From Bradyrhizobium nanningense (GTDB taxonomy: Bacteria > Pseudomonadota > Alphaproteobacteria > Rhizobiales > Xanthobacteraceae): 64,000 nt of DNA. The stretch spans positions 310,001-374,000 of the forward strand of contig NZ_LBJC01000005.1 of assembly GCF_004114535.1 (NCBI RefSeq), read 5' to 3'. The notes below the pieces were generated by a model. It was not told where the DNA came from and made no database searches. It saw only the letters and a list, made by a program, of their open reading frames with translations. The translations under genes were made by a program, and so were the position numbers. The stretch's first letter is position 1. Each line of letters begins with the position of its first letter. This document shows, in pieces, positions 17,857-26,528 of this stretch.

Positions 17857-18948
17857 ATGAAACGCCGTACATTCCTTACGGGCGGTGCCGTCGCCGGCGC
17901 GACGACGCTGGTTGCTGCACCTGCGATCGCGCAGAGCGCGCCCGAGATCAAATGGCGCTTGACCTCGAGCTTTCCGAAGTCGCTCGACACCATCTACGGC
18001 ACGGCGCAGACCTTCGCGAAATATGTTGCGGAGGCCACCGACAACAAATTCCAGATCCAGACCTTTGGCGCTGGCGAGATCGTTCCGGGCTTGCAGGCGC
18101 TCGACGCCGTCAGCACCGGCTCGGTGGAGATGGCGCAGACCCCCCTCTATTTCTACATCGGCAAGGAGCCGGCGCTGGCCTATGCCACCGGCGCGCCCTT
18201 CGGCATGAACCATCGCCATCAGGAATCGTGGTGGCACTTCGGCGGCGGCGCCGACCTCACCAACGAGGCGCTCAAGCCTTTCAAGGCGCATGCGATCCTC
18301 TGCGGCAATTCCGGCACCCAGATGGGCGGCTGGTTCCGCAAGGAGATCAAGACCGTCGACGACCTCAAGGGCCTCAAATTCCGCATCGCCGGCATGGGCG
18401 GCCACGTGCTGGCAAGGCTCGGCGTCGTCCCGCAGCAGATTGCGGGCGGCGACATCTATCCGGCGCTGGAGAAGGGCACGATCGACGCGGTCGAGTTCGT
18501 CGGTCCCTATGACGACGAGAAGCTCGGCTTCCAGAAGGTCGCCAAGTACTATTACTTCCCCGGCTGGTGGGAAGGCGGCGCCATGCTGCACATGATCGTC
18601 AACGACGAGAAATGGGCCTCGCTCCCCAAGCAGTATCAGGCGATCGTCAACCAGGCGGGCGCGGCGGCCGGCGCCTGGATGCTCGAGAAATACGACAGCG
18701 TGAATCCGGCGGCGCTGAAGCGGCTGATCGCCAACGGCGCGGAGCTGAAGGCGTTCCCGCAACCGGTGCTGGAGGCCTGCTACAACGCGACCCAGGACCA
18801 TCTGAACGAGCTCGCCGCCAAGAGCGAGCTGTTCAAGCGGACCAAGGAGAGCCACGACGCGTATATGAAGGAGCTGCTGTTCTATACGCAGATCGCCGAA
18901 AACTTCTACGACAACTACCTGCTCAGCAAGATGCGCAACAAGAGCTGA
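17857..18948 (+). CDS. TRAP transporter substrate-binding protein, DctP family
   Basis: 363 residues with a twin-arginine-like signal (KRRTFLTGGAVAGATTLVAAPAIAQ), then a full DctP domain: WRLTSSFPKSLDTIYGTAQTF, GEIVPGLQALDAVSTGSVEM, and the ligand-arginine region LKGLKFRIAGMGGHVLARLG. Closest in style to periplasmic receptors for 2-oxo acids or branched carboxylates (TakP type). DctQ and DctM membrane subunits are not encoded next to it; the gene downstream is on the other strand, so this is an orphan receptor or uses a transporter elsewhere. ATG 17857 follows TTAGGAGAG. Confidence 0.92.
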   Translation: MKRRTFLTGGAVAGATTLVAAPAIAQSAPEIKWRLTSSFPKSLDTIYGTAQTFAKYVAEATDNKFQIQTFGAGEIVPGLQALDAVSTGSVEMAQTPLYFYIGKEPALAYATGAPFGMNHRHQESWWHFGGGADLTNEALKPFKAHAILCGNSGTQMGGWFRKEIKTVDDLKGLKFRIAGMGGHVLARLGVVPQQIAGGDIYPALEKGTIDAVEFVGPYDDEKLGFQKVAKYYYFPGWWEGGAMLHMIVNDEKWASLPKQYQAIVNQAGAAAGAWMLEKYDSVNPAALKRLIANGAELKAFPQPVLEACYNATQDHLNELAAKSELFKRTKESHDAYMKELLFYTQIAENFYDNYLLSKMRNKS

Positions 18949-18985
18949 GCGGGAGGGCGCGGTGACAACGCCGCGCCCCGCTCTC

Positions 18986-19073
18986 GTAGGGTGGGCAAAG
19001 GCGCATTTGCGCCGTGCCCACGTTCTTTCGCTTCATTGGCAATGGTGGGCACGCGTCGCTTTGCCCAGCCTGC
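18986..19073. repeat. palindromic intergenic repeat (GGTGGGCAAAG type)
   Basis: The ends GTAGGGTGGGCAAAG (18986-19000) and CTTTGCCCAGCCTGC (19059-19073) are inverse copies with two mismatches. Inner hairpins GGCGCATTTGCGCC and GTGCCCACG...GGTGGGCAC add structure. It occupies the gap between convergent dctP and the FemAB/GNAT-like gene, probably stopping transcription from both sides. Confidence 0.75.
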
Positions 19074-19130
19074 GATATCCGTGTTGGCGGAGAGAATTCC
19101 TCATCCGGCGCTTTCGCGCCACCTTTTCCC

Positions 19131-19160
19131 GCATCCGCCTTCGCCAAGGCTTCGGCGGAC
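19131..19160. repeat. short palindromic repeat (CGCCTTCGCCAAGGCTTCGGCG type)
   Basis: TCCGCCTTCGCCAAGG and CTTCGGCGGA in 19134-19159 fold into a hairpin. A related but altered unit lies inside another repeat at 33206-33279, so this appears to be a mobile palindromic family independent of the 18986-19073 element. Confidence 0.55.
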
Positions 19161-19184
19161 AGGAGGGGAGAAGGGAAGAGAGAG

Positions 19185-20366
19185 CTACCCGAACGCCTGC
19201 CGCAGCCGGCGTGCCAGATCGAACAGCATCTGGTTCTGTTTCACCAGCCGCTTGCCGCGGCTCAGCGATGACATCGCCATCGCCGCGAGTTTTCCGCGCG
19301 AGGTCAGCGGGACAAAACTGTCGAAGATCTCTTCGTCGTCCTTGCAGAACATCCGCTTGTACTCGTCCGAGCCGATGCCGAGATCGAGCGAGCGGTAGCC
19401 GCGCTCGCCGTAGCGATCGATGATGTAGCGCATCAGGATCAGGCCGGGGCTGTAGCGGGCGTGCTCGGACATCGTGTAGGTGTTGAACATCATCGAGAAG
19501 CGCTGGCCGTCGGCGACCCCGGCGTAGATCGCGATGACCTCCTCGTCGCATTCGAGCGCATGGATGTCGATGACGCGGCCTTCGCCGCGCGGCGCAAGGC
19601 AGGCGCTGCGGACGAACTGTTCGACGCCGGGCTCGGCGAAGACGTTCGGGAGCTTCTGCTCCGCCATCCGCGCCGGCTTGACGCGGAAGAACCAGTCGAG
19701 CAGGCGGGTGATGTCGGCGTCGGTGGTGGCGAGGTGGTAGCGATAGCCGGCGAGCGGCTGGAGCTTCTTTTCCTTGCTCTTGAGACGGCGGCGAAGGGAA
19801 TTGCTGATCCGCGATGCCGACGGCCCGCCCGGCTCCATCACCAGCTGCGGGCAGCCGTTGATCGCGCTCTGCCGCGGCAGCAGCGCAAACGGGTTCTGCT
19901 GGTCGTGCCAGCGCAGCGGCTGCTGCGTCAGCGCGAGCACGTCGGCATGCTCGCGCAGCGGCGCCAGCAGCGCCTCGAGATCGGCGATGGCGGTCTGCGC
20001 AGCGCACGCGACGTTCCACAGGCCCATGTTGAAGGTCGTATGCTTGCCGCCCATGAAGCACGCCGTGCGCACGCCGTGGCTTTGGCGCAGCGAGAGCGGC
20101 AGCAACAGCAGCGGCCTGTGATCGGCGTCGCGGCCGATCACGATGAAGGGGCGGGCGCCCTCGCGCTCGCCGACCAGGCGCTGCCAGGGGCTCAGCAGAT
20201 CAAACCGCTGATAGGGTGTGAAGAGGTGGCCGGGCTCCTCGAAGGCGCGCCAGACCGTCTCGGCGGCGTCGAGATCGGTGACGATGTCGACCTGCGCGAT
20301 ACGGCTCGCTTTCGACCGCGCTGGCGCTTCTGCCGTCCGGCTTTGCATCGCCGCAGCCATGGTCAT
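19185..20366 (-). CDS. FemAB/GNAT-fold acyltransferase-like protein (CelD-like)
   Basis: 393 residues. The C-terminal 200 residues show a GNAT fold of the BioF2/CelD-like group: SLRRRLKSKEKKL ... RLLDWFFRVKPARMAE ... HALECDEEVIAIYAGVADGQRFSMMFNTY and SPGLILMRYIIDRYGERGYRSLDLGIG. Relatives are tied to exopolysaccharide or lipid modification, where an acyl or aminoacyl group is transferred; the substrate here is unknown. It is divergent from a polysaccharide-deacetylase-like gene, sharing 132 bp of promoter region, which hints at a common pathway. Confidence 0.82.
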   Translation of the reverse strand: MTMAAAMQSRTAEAPARSKASRIAQVDIVTDLDAAETVWRAFEEPGHLFTPYQRFDLLSPWQRLVGEREGARPFIVIGRDADHRPLLLLPLSLRQSHGVRTACFMGGKHTTFNMGLWNVACAAQTAIADLEALLAPLREHADVLALTQQPLRWHDQQNPFALLPRQSAINGCPQLVMEPGGPSASRISNSLRRRLKSKEKKLQPLAGYRYHLATTDADITRLLDWFFRVKPARMAEQKLPNVFAEPGVEQFVRSACLAPRGEGRVIDIHALECDEEVIAIYAGVADGQRFSMMFNTYTMSEHARYSPGLILMRYIIDRYGERGYRSLDLGIGSDEYKRMFCKDDEEIFDSFVPLTSRGKLAAMAMSSLSRGKRLVKQNQMLFDLARRLRQAFG

Positions 20367-20498
20367 TCGCGAAACCTGTCGAGAAATCAGAAATAGACGT
20401 CAATCGGCCTGTGGCCGACCTTTGCAAAGAAATGTCAACAAAGGGTAAGGACAATGGAGCGGGAATGGGCGCCTTGAGGGCGCGAAGGGGTTAGGATT

Positions 20499-21542
20499 TT
20501 GGCCTCCGACGACAGATGGCTGGAACGGCTGCGCCTCGAGTTCGCCTGGTTCACCGGCCAAGCGGCGCTGCGCAGTCGCGGTGCCGGCGCCATCCTGCGC
20601 TTCGAACGGGTGCGCCCGCGGCGGCGCGGCGGGTTTCAGCCGCTGCGTGCGCACGAGATCACGCCGCAATTCCTCGACCGCGCCATTCGCGCGCTGAAGC
20701 GCTGGGAGCACGATTTTCTCGGGATGGACGAGGTGTGCCGTCGCGCGGTGACGTTGCCGGAGCAGCGGCGGTTCGTGGCGCTCACCTTCGACGGCGCGCT
20801 TAAGGATATGATCGACTTTGCCTATCCGGTGCTGGCGCGGCACGCCGTGCCTTTCACGATTTACGTCCCCACGGCGTTTCCCGACGGCGTCGGGCAGGCC
20901 TGGTGGCTCGGTCTCGAGCAGGTAATCGCGCGCGAGAGCCGCATCAGCCTGATGATGGGCGAGAAGGAGCAGCGCTTTGTCGTCACTGATCGTGCCGAGA
21001 AGCAGGCGCTGTTTTCGCATCTCGAGAGCTGGTTGCGCTCGCTGTCGCCGGCGGATCTGTCGGCGGCGATCGCCGATCTCTGCACGCGCTACCGGATCGA
21101 CCTCGGCGCGCTCTCGCGCGAAGCGTCGATGGATTGGAAGGATCTGGCGGAGCTCGCTGCCGATCCGCTCGTCACGATCGGCAGCGCGACCGTGAACTAT
21201 CCTGTCCTCGCCAACATGAAGGACAGTGCGGCGCTGCGCGAGATGACGATGGGCAAGGCCGTTGCGGAAGCGGCCTTCCGCCGCGATGTCGGGCATTTCG
21301 CCTTTCCGTTCGGCGATCGCACCTCGTTCCGGCGCAGCCATGTCGTCATGGCGGAGGAGGCCGGCTTTGCCAGCGCCGTGTCGACCATCCCCGGCATCGT
21401 GGATGCGGAGGGACGGACCAATTTGCATGCGCTGCCGCGGATCTCCTGGGACGGCCGTGTGCGCTCGCTGCGCATGTTGCGCGTCTTGGTGTCGGGCGCT
21501 GCCTTTGCGCCGGTGAAACCGACCGGCAGCGCTACGAACTAG
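20499..21542 (+). CDS. polysaccharide-deacetylase (NodB)-fold protein lacking metal ligands
   Basis: 347 residues from TTG 20499, preceded by GGGGTTAGGA. The NodB barrel is recognisable: ALTFDGALKDMIDFAYPVL, VPFTIYVPTAFPDG, VTIGSATVNYPVLANM and GHFAFPFGDRTS. Active members have TFDDG and a HTxxH motif that bind the metal. Here the second aspartate is Gly99 and the two histidines are Ala230 and Tyr234; only Asp98 remains. Deacetylase activity is therefore unlikely, yet the rest of the fold is well preserved, suggesting a selected binding or structural role. Divergent from the FemAB/GNAT-like gene; converges with the DUF2842 gene 5 bp away. Confidence 0.85.
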   Translation: MASDDRWLERLRLEFAWFTGQAALRSRGAGAILRFERVRPRRRGGFQPLRAHEITPQFLDRAIRALKRWEHDFLGMDEVCRRAVTLPEQRRFVALTFDGALKDMIDFAYPVLARHAVPFTIYVPTAFPDGVGQAWWLGLEQVIARESRISLMMGEKEQRFVVTDRAEKQALFSHLESWLRSLSPADLSAAIADLCTRYRIDLGALSREASMDWKDLAELAADPLVTIGSATVNYPVLANMKDSAALREMTMGKAVAEAAFRRDVGHFAFPFGDRTSFRRSHVVMAEEAGFASAVSTIPGIVDAEGRTNLHALPRISWDGRVRSLRMLRVLVSGAAFAPVKPTGSATN

Positions 21543-21547
21543 GGGCG

Positions 21548-21769
21548 CTACGAATTGGATTTGACGCGGTCGGGACGCTGCATCCAGCTCACGATCGGCA
21601 TCGCCGGCAGCACCCAGCCCATCCCAACCACCACGTAGTAGATCGCCTGCCGCCAGCCGGACTCGGCAATCCACGGCATCTGCGCCGCGGCCATGCCGAG
21701 CAGGGCCCAGACCGTGGCCAGCACCAGGAGCAGGATGGCGCCGAGGAACTTGCGGGTGCGGATCGTCAT
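21548..21769 (-). CDS. DUF2842 small membrane protein
   Basis: 73 residues with two transmembrane helices (about 8-28 and 43-62) and a basic N-terminus, MTIRTRK. Fits DUF2842, an alphaproteobacterial family of unknown function often found beside heme A synthase, as here. The gene is divergent from ctaA with about 110 bp between starts, and tail-to-tail with the deacetylase-like gene. Confidence 0.8.
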   Translation of the reverse strand: MTIRTRKFLGAILLLVLATVWALLGMAAAQMPWIAESGWRQAIYYVVVGMGWVLPAMPIVSWMQRPDRVKSNS

Positions 21770-21881
21770 GGCGTGAGCTTGCTGTTTTTTGCGTAACTTG
21801 CGCTGCGGGAGCGGGGGACTATAAGGGGCACGCAGTCCGGTTCAAGTCTCTTAAGTTCAAGGCTTGGTTTTTGTCCCTGAA

Positions 21882-22964
21882 ATGACGACGAATTCCGTTC
21901 CAACCAACCCGCATCGCGCCGTGCGCTGGTGGCTGATCTCCGTCGCTGCGCTGATTGCGTTGATGGTGCTGGTGGGGGGCGCGACGCGGCTGACGGAATC
22001 CGGCCTTTCGATCGTCGAATGGAAGCCGGTTACCGGCAGCGTGCCGCCGCTGTCGGAGGCGCAGTGGACCGAGGCGTTCGAGGCCTACAAGAAGATCCCG
22101 CAATATCGCGAGCTCAATGCGGGCATGAGCCTGTCCGAGTTCAAGGAGATCTTCTGGTGGGAATGGAGCCACCGCTTGCTCGGCCGCTTCATCGGTGTCG
22201 CCTATCTCTTGCCGTTCCTGTTCTTCCTGTGGCGTGGCGGTCTCTCCCGTGACTTGAAGCGCCGGCTGTGGCTGCTGTTCGCGCTCGGCGGGCTCCAGGG
22301 GGCGGTGGGCTGGTGGATGGTCGCCTCGGGCCTCACCGAGCGGGTCGAGGTGTCGCAATATCGGCTGGCGACGCATCTGCTGCTCGCGCTGCTGATCTTT
22401 GCCGGCATCGTCTGGACGGTGCGACGGCTCAAGGAGCGGCCGCAGATCGCGGCATCGGCGCGGCTGCGCTTCACGAGCGCGCTGCTGCTCGTCGTGACCT
22501 TCGTGCAGATCTATTTCGGTGCGCTGGTTGCGGGCCTGCGCGCCGGCCGCGCCTACAACACCTGGCCGCAGATCGACGGCGCGTTCATTCCCTCCGCCGA
22601 GCGGCTGTGGTTCGAGACGCCGTGGTGGCGCAACATGTTCGACAATGTCCTGACGGTGCAGTTCGAGCACCGCATGACCGCCTATGCGCTGTTCGTGCTG
22701 GCGCTGCTGCACGCAATCGACGCGGTGCGCTTGCGCGCAGGCTCGGCCGCGGGCGGTGCGCTCTGGCTGCTCGCCGCGGTGAGCGTGCAGGCGGTGCTCG
22801 GCATCCTCACGCTGCTCAACCAGGTGCCGATCGATCTTGCGCTGTCGCACCAGACGGTCGCGATCGCAGTGTTGACGCTTGCGGTGACGCAGGTGGAACG
22901 GCTCGCCTCGCGCCGGCAGACGCACGCGCAGCGGCGCGCGGTTCCGGTCGGTCAGGCCGGCTGA
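21882..22964 (+). CDS. ctaA: heme A synthase (CtaA/COX15)
   Basis: About 360 residues from ATG 21882; an in-frame TTG at 21864 is less likely. Eight membrane helices and the conserved heme-ligand histidines are visible in [32 protein letters not shown] and [11 protein letters not shown], plus [19 protein letters not shown] near the N-terminus, diagnostic of type 2 COX15. The enzyme oxidises the heme O methyl group to formyl, giving heme A for aa3-type cytochrome oxidase in the inner membrane. ctaB and oxidase genes are not in the window. Confidence 0.96.
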   Translation: MTTNSVPTNPHRAVRWWLISVAALIALMVLVGGATRLTESGLSIVEWKPVTGSVPPLSEAQWTEAFEAYKKIPQYRELNAGMSLSEFKEIFWWEWSHRLLGRFIGVAYLLPFLFFLWRGGLSRDLKRRLWLLFALGGLQGAVGWWMVASGLTERVEVSQYRLATHLLLALLIFAGIVWTVRRLKERPQIAASARLRFTSALLLVVTFVQIYFGALVAGLRAGRAYNTWPQIDGAFIPSAERLWFETPWWRNMFDNVLTVQFEHRMTAYALFVLALLHAIDAVRLRAGSAAGGALWLLAAVSVQAVLGILTLLNQVPIDLALSHQTVAIAVLTLAVTQVERLASRRQTHAQRRAVPVGQAG

Positions 22965-22988
22965 CCTCCGTCAGCCCGGCTGGTCAGG

Positions 22989-23333
22989 TCAGCAATAGCC
23001 GTAGATGCCGCACGAATAGGGCAGCCGCCAGAAATAATCGACCTGCTTCCCGCCGTAATACGCGCCCTGATAATCGTAATCCCAGGGACGGCCGTAATAG
23101 CCGGGCAGCGTGTGGGAGCCGGGGAGGAGCGGCGTGCCCGGCAGGTTGCGGATGTAGCTGCCTACGCCATAGGCCGGCGAGATCAGCGCATCCGGATCGG
23201 TCTCGACATAGACCTGCGGCGGCTCCTGCGGAGGCGCTGCGGCCCGCCGCTTCGGTGTCGCCGGCAAGTCGGCGGCAATTGCGGCCGAGACCGTCAGCAT
23301 CACTGCCAGGGCAGGCACCATCCAGCGCAGCAT
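22989..23333 (-). CDS. secreted hypothetical protein, Tyr/Gly-rich tail
   Basis: 114 residues from the internal ATG at 23333, which gives a clean signal peptide (MLRWMVPALAVMLTVSAAIAA). The mature part begins with a Pro/Ala/Lys-rich segment and ends in YCGIYGYC-like aromatic sequence (DYQGAYYGGKQVDYFWRLPY). I recognise no domain; similar short exported proteins are common in Bradyrhizobium. It converges with ctaA (24 bp between stops). Confidence 0.65.
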   Translation of the reverse strand: MLRWMVPALAVMLTVSAAIAADLPATPKRRAAAPPQEPPQVYVETDPDALISPAYGVGSYIRNLPGTPLLPGSHTLPGYYGRPWDYDYQGAYYGGKQVDYFWRLPYSCGIYGYC

Positions 23334-23402
23334 CGTCGGCTCCGAATCAAAGGGGCGATCCAAAGACGATGTATGCGGCAGATGTGGTTAATGACTGTTA
23401 AC

Positions 23403-23503
23403 TGACGGTCGCCGAAAGCGACCGTCATTCCGGGGCGGTGCGAAGCACCGAACCCGGAATCTCGAGATTCCGGGACTGGTCCTTCGGACCATCCCGGAAT
23501 GAC
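23403..23503. repeat. hairpin plus palindromic intergenic repeat (TCATTCCGGG type)
   Basis: TGACGGTCGC-CGAAA-GCGACCGTCA (23403-23427) is a perfect 10-bp hairpin fused to a second element, CGTCATTCCGGGG ... ATCCCGGAATGAC (23423-23503), with GAATCTCGAGATTC at its centre. Lies between the secreted-protein gene start and the metY stop. Confidence 0.75.
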
Positions 23504-23512
23504 CGCGAACAA

Positions 23513-24793
23513 CTACGCTCCCAGCGCCTGTTCCAGATCCGCGATCAGGTCTTCCTTGTCCTCGATGCCGATCGAGAGCCGCACCACGTCGGGGCCGGCG
23601 CCGGACTTCACCTTGGCGGCGTCGTCGAGCTGGCTGTGCGTGGTCGAGGCCGGGTGGATCACCAGCGAGCGGGTGTCGCCGACATTGGCGAGGTGCGAGA
23701 ACAGCTGCAGCTTCGACACCAGGTTGACGCCGGCGTCATAGCCGCCCTTCAGGCTGAAGGTGAACACGGCGCCCGCGCCCTTCGGCGCATATTTGCGGGC
23801 GAGCCGGTTGTATTTGTCGCTCGGCAGGCCCGCATAGCTGACCGAGGCCACCGCCGGATGTCCCGCGAGGAATTCGGCGACCGCTTTCGCATTGTCGCAA
23901 TGCTTCTGCATGCGCAGCGGCAAGGTCTCGATGCCGGTCAGGATCATGAAGGCGTTGAACGGCGACAGCGCGGGGCCGAGATCGCGCAGGCCGAGCACGC
24001 GGCAGGCAATCGCGAAGGCAAAATTGCCAAAAGTCTCCTGCAGGCGGATGCCGTGATATTCGGGCCGCGGCTCCGACAGCATCGGATATTTGCCGCCGGT
24101 GGACCAGTCGAAGGTGCCGGCATCGACGATGATGCCGCCAAGCGAATTGCCGTGGCCGCCCAAAAACTTCGTCAGCGAGTGCACGACGATGTCGGCGCCG
24201 TGGTCGATCGGACGGATCAGATAGGGCGAGGCCAGCGTGTTGTCGACGATCAGCGGCACACCCGCCTTGCGCGCGACCGTCGAGATCGCCTCGATGTCGG
24301 TGATGCTGCCGGCGGGATTGGCGATGGACTCGATGAAGATGGCTTTCGTGCGCGGCGTCACCGCGCGCTCGAAGCTTGCGATGTCATCGGGATCGGCCCA
24401 GATCACGTTCCAGCCAAAGCTCTTGAAGGCGTGCGTGAACTGGTTGATCGAGCCGCCGTAGAGCTTTCGCGCGGCGATGAACTCGTCGCCGGGCTGCATC
24501 AATTGCTGCAATACCACGACCTGCGCGGCATGGCCCGAGGCCACCGCGAGCGCGGCCGTGCCGCCTTCGAGCGCGGCGACGCGCTCTTCCAGCACCGCGT
24601 TGGTGGGATTGCCGATGCGGGTATAGATGTTGCCGAATGCCTGCAGGCCGAACAGCGAGGCGGCATGGTCGGCGTCGTTGAAGACGAACGAGGTCGTTTG
24701 ATAAATCGGAGTTGCGCGCGCGCCGGTGGTGGGGTCGGGCTGTGCACCGGCATGCACTGCGAGGGTTGAAAATCCCGGAAGGCGATCGCTCAT
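23513..24793 (-). CDS. metY: O-acetylhomoserine aminocarboxypropyltransferase / sulfhydrylase
   Basis: 426 residues, the usual length for MetY (MetZ is shorter). PLP-dependent Cys/Met metabolism fold: TSFVFNDADHAASLF, YTRIGNPTN, and the PLP lysine (about residue 209) in VHSLTKFLGGHGN. It makes homocysteine (or methionine) from O-acetylhomoserine and sulfide (or methanethiol). The upstream gap of 138 bp separates it from the CoA-binding-protein gene in the same direction, so the two may share a transcript. I looked for a SAM-II riboswitch upstream and found no convincing match. Confidence 0.94.
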   Translation of the reverse strand: MSDRLPGFSTLAVHAGAQPDPTTGARATPIYQTTSFVFNDADHAASLFGLQAFGNIYTRIGNPTNAVLEERVAALEGGTAALAVASGHAAQVVVLQQLMQPGDEFIAARKLYGGSINQFTHAFKSFGWNVIWADPDDIASFERAVTPRTKAIFIESIANPAGSITDIEAISTVARKAGVPLIVDNTLASPYLIRPIDHGADIVVHSLTKFLGGHGNSLGGIIVDAGTFDWSTGGKYPMLSEPRPEYHGIRLQETFGNFAFAIACRVLGLRDLGPALSPFNAFMILTGIETLPLRMQKHCDNAKAVAEFLAGHPAVASVSYAGLPSDKYNRLARKYAPKGAGAVFTFSLKGGYDAGVNLVSKLQLFSHLANVGDTRSLVIHPASTTHSQLDDAAKVKSGAGPDVVRLSIGIEDKEDLIADLEQALGA

Positions 24794-24931
24794 TGAGGGC
24801 GTCCTGTTCTTGTGGCCTGAAATCGCGCGGCATGCTGATGGGCGCCGCGCTCGCCGTCAAGGCGCCACGTCAGTTCGGAATGATCTTGCTGCGCATTGCG
24901 GCGCTCGCGAAACGAATCCTTCTCGACTGCG

Positions 24932-25516
24932 TCAGCTCTGCTCGGTCTTGTTCTTGGCCGCGCGATCAGAGGCCGCGGTCTCGCCGCCGCCGACACTCAT
25001 CCGATTGAGGGATAACCGCATGCCTTGCGTCGGTGCCGGCGCGCGCTTGGAACTGAGCGTGCGCGAATTCACGCCCATCCAGGAGATCTCGGACGACAAG
25101 CGGCCATATTCGATCTTGGGGCAGCGGTTCATCACCACCTTGATGCCGACCGCTTCCGCTTTCGCCGCCGCGGCGTCGTCACGCGCGCCGAGCTGCATCC
25201 AGATCACCTTGGGCAGCGGATCGAGCGTGAGGGCTTCTTCGACCACGGGCATGATGTGGCTGGAATTGCGGAAGATGTCGATCATGTCGACGGGACGGCC
25301 GACGTCGGCGAGCGAGGCGACGAAGGGCTTTCCGAGCAGCTCCTTGCCGACATGGCCCGGATTGATCGGGATCATGTCGTATCCGCGCTGCGCCAGATAT
25401 TTGAACGCGAAATAGCTCGGCCGTACGTTGACCGGCGAGGCGCCGACCATCGCTATCGACTTCACGCTGTTGAGGATGCTGCGGATGTAATTGTCGGGAT
25501 AGGCGTCGTGGTTCAT
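24932..25516 (-). CDS. CoA-binding domain protein
   Basis: 194 residues. Rossmann-type CoA_binding_2 domain: SIAMVGASPVNVRPSYFAFKYLAQRGYDMIPINPG, then VDMIDIFRNSSHIMPVVEEAL and IWMQLGARDDAAAAKAEAVGIKVVMNRCPKIEY. Homologues resemble the CoA-binding half of succinyl-CoA synthetase alpha but lack the ligase domain; their function is not known. A Ser/Lys-rich tail (about 45 residues) extends past the domain. Same strand as metY and the crotonase gene. Confidence 0.9.
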   Translation of the reverse strand: MNHDAYPDNYIRSILNSVKSIAMVGASPVNVRPSYFAFKYLAQRGYDMIPINPGHVGKELLGKPFVASLADVGRPVDMIDIFRNSSHIMPVVEEALTLDPLPKVIWMQLGARDDAAAAKAEAVGIKVVMNRCPKIEYGRLSSEISWMGVNSRTLSSKRAPAPTQGMRLSLNRMSVGGGETAASDRAAKNKTEQS

Positions 25517-25535
25517 CTGTCGTCTTTATCTTTTT

Positions 25536-25613
25536 GTCATTGCGAGCGTCGCGAAGCAATCCAGACTGCCGCTGCGGAAAGATTCTGGATTGCTTCGCTG
25601 CGCTCGCAATGAC
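25536..25613. repeat. palindromic intergenic repeat (GTCATTGCGAGC type)
   Basis: GTCATTGCGAGC (25536-25547) and GCTCGCAATGAC (25602-25613) are perfect 12-bp inverted ends, with AAGCAATCCAGA...TCTGGATTGCTT inside. The complete element lies between two same-strand genes. A truncated copy of its left arm is found near 33100. Confidence 0.8.
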
Positions 25614-25617
25614 GGGG

Positions 25618-26442
25618 TCACTCATCCCGCCATGTCGGCGTGCGCTTCTCGATGAACGCGCCGATGCCTTCCTCGGCGTCGCGCGCCATCATGTTCTCGG
25701 TCATCACCTCTGCCGCATAGCGATAGGCGTCCGCAAGACTCATCTCGGCCTGGCGGTAGAACGCCTCCTTGCCGAGCTTGATGGTGTAGGCGGATTTCAG
25801 CGCGACCTGTTGCGCGAGCTCGATCGCGGCACCGAGTTCGGTACCGGCGGGCACCACGCGGTTGATGAGGCCGATTTCGCGAGCGCGCTCGGCGGAAATC
25901 GGCTCTCCCGTCAGCAGCATCTCCATGGCCTGCTTGCGCGCCACGTTCCGCGACAGCGCCACCATCGGCGTCGAGCAGAACAGGCCGATGTCGACGCCGG
26001 GTGTGGCGAACTTAGCCTCCTCCGATGCGATCGCAAGATCGCAGCTGGCAACGAGCTGGCAGCCGGCCGCGGTCGCGATGCCCTGGACGGACGCGACCAC
26101 GGGTTTTGGCAGATGCACGATCGCCTGCATCATCGCGCTGCAGGCATTCATCATCTCGGCGAAGAAGGCGCGGCCGCGATCGGGATCGGTGCGGCGCGCG
26201 GTCAGCTCCTTCATGTCGTGGCCGGCGGAGAAGGCGGGGCCATTGGCGGCGATCACGACGCCGCGGACCGCCTTGTCGCTGCTGATATCATTGAGCTCGG
26301 CATGCAGGCTCGCGATCATCTCGGCCGACAGGCTGTTGCGGGCGGCGGGCCGGTTCAGCGTCAGGACCGCGATGGGACCTATGGTCTCGCGCAGCAGGAT
26401 CGGCGGTTGCGGGGAGGGGGCACGGGCGGCCGTGACGGTCAT
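25618..26442 (-). CDS. enoyl-CoA hydratase/isomerase family protein (ECHDC3-like)
   Basis: 274 residues from the ATG at 26442. Crotonase fold: LNRPAARNSLSAEM, AFSAGHDMKELTA, GIATAAGCQLVASCDLAIASEEAKFATPGVDIGL. In crotonase, glutamates that activate water sit in GCEL and PE; here those positions are Gln (GCQL) and Gly (TPGV). The same replacements are a hallmark of the ECHDC3 subgroup, so classical hydratase activity should not be assumed. ACA-binding oxyanion-hole residues look intact. Possible role in acyl-CoA handling near the CoA-binding protein. Confidence 0.88.
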   Translation of the reverse strand: MTVTAARAPSPQPPILLRETIGPIAVLTLNRPAARNSLSAEMIASLHAELNDISSDKAVRGVVIAANGPAFSAGHDMKELTARRTDPDRGRAFFAEMMNACSAMMQAIVHLPKPVVASVQGIATAAGCQLVASCDLAIASEEAKFATPGVDIGLFCSTPMVALSRNVARKQAMEMLLTGEPISAERAREIGLINRVVPAGTELGAAIELAQQVALKSAYTIKLGKEAFYRQAEMSLADAYRYAAEVMTENMMARDAEEGIGAFIEKRTPTWRDE

Positions 26443-26528
26443 TGACGCGATTTCCGCTAAATGATTGCAATTGGATGACGCAGATAACTTAATGTAACAG
26501 GGCAAGCGAAGCGAGGGTGGGGAACAGC

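Noticed and set aside
24794..24931. SAM-II riboswitch upstream of metY
   Set aside because: GTGGCGCC and GGCCAC could pair, but the conserved core of the SAM-II motif and its pseudoknot are absent.
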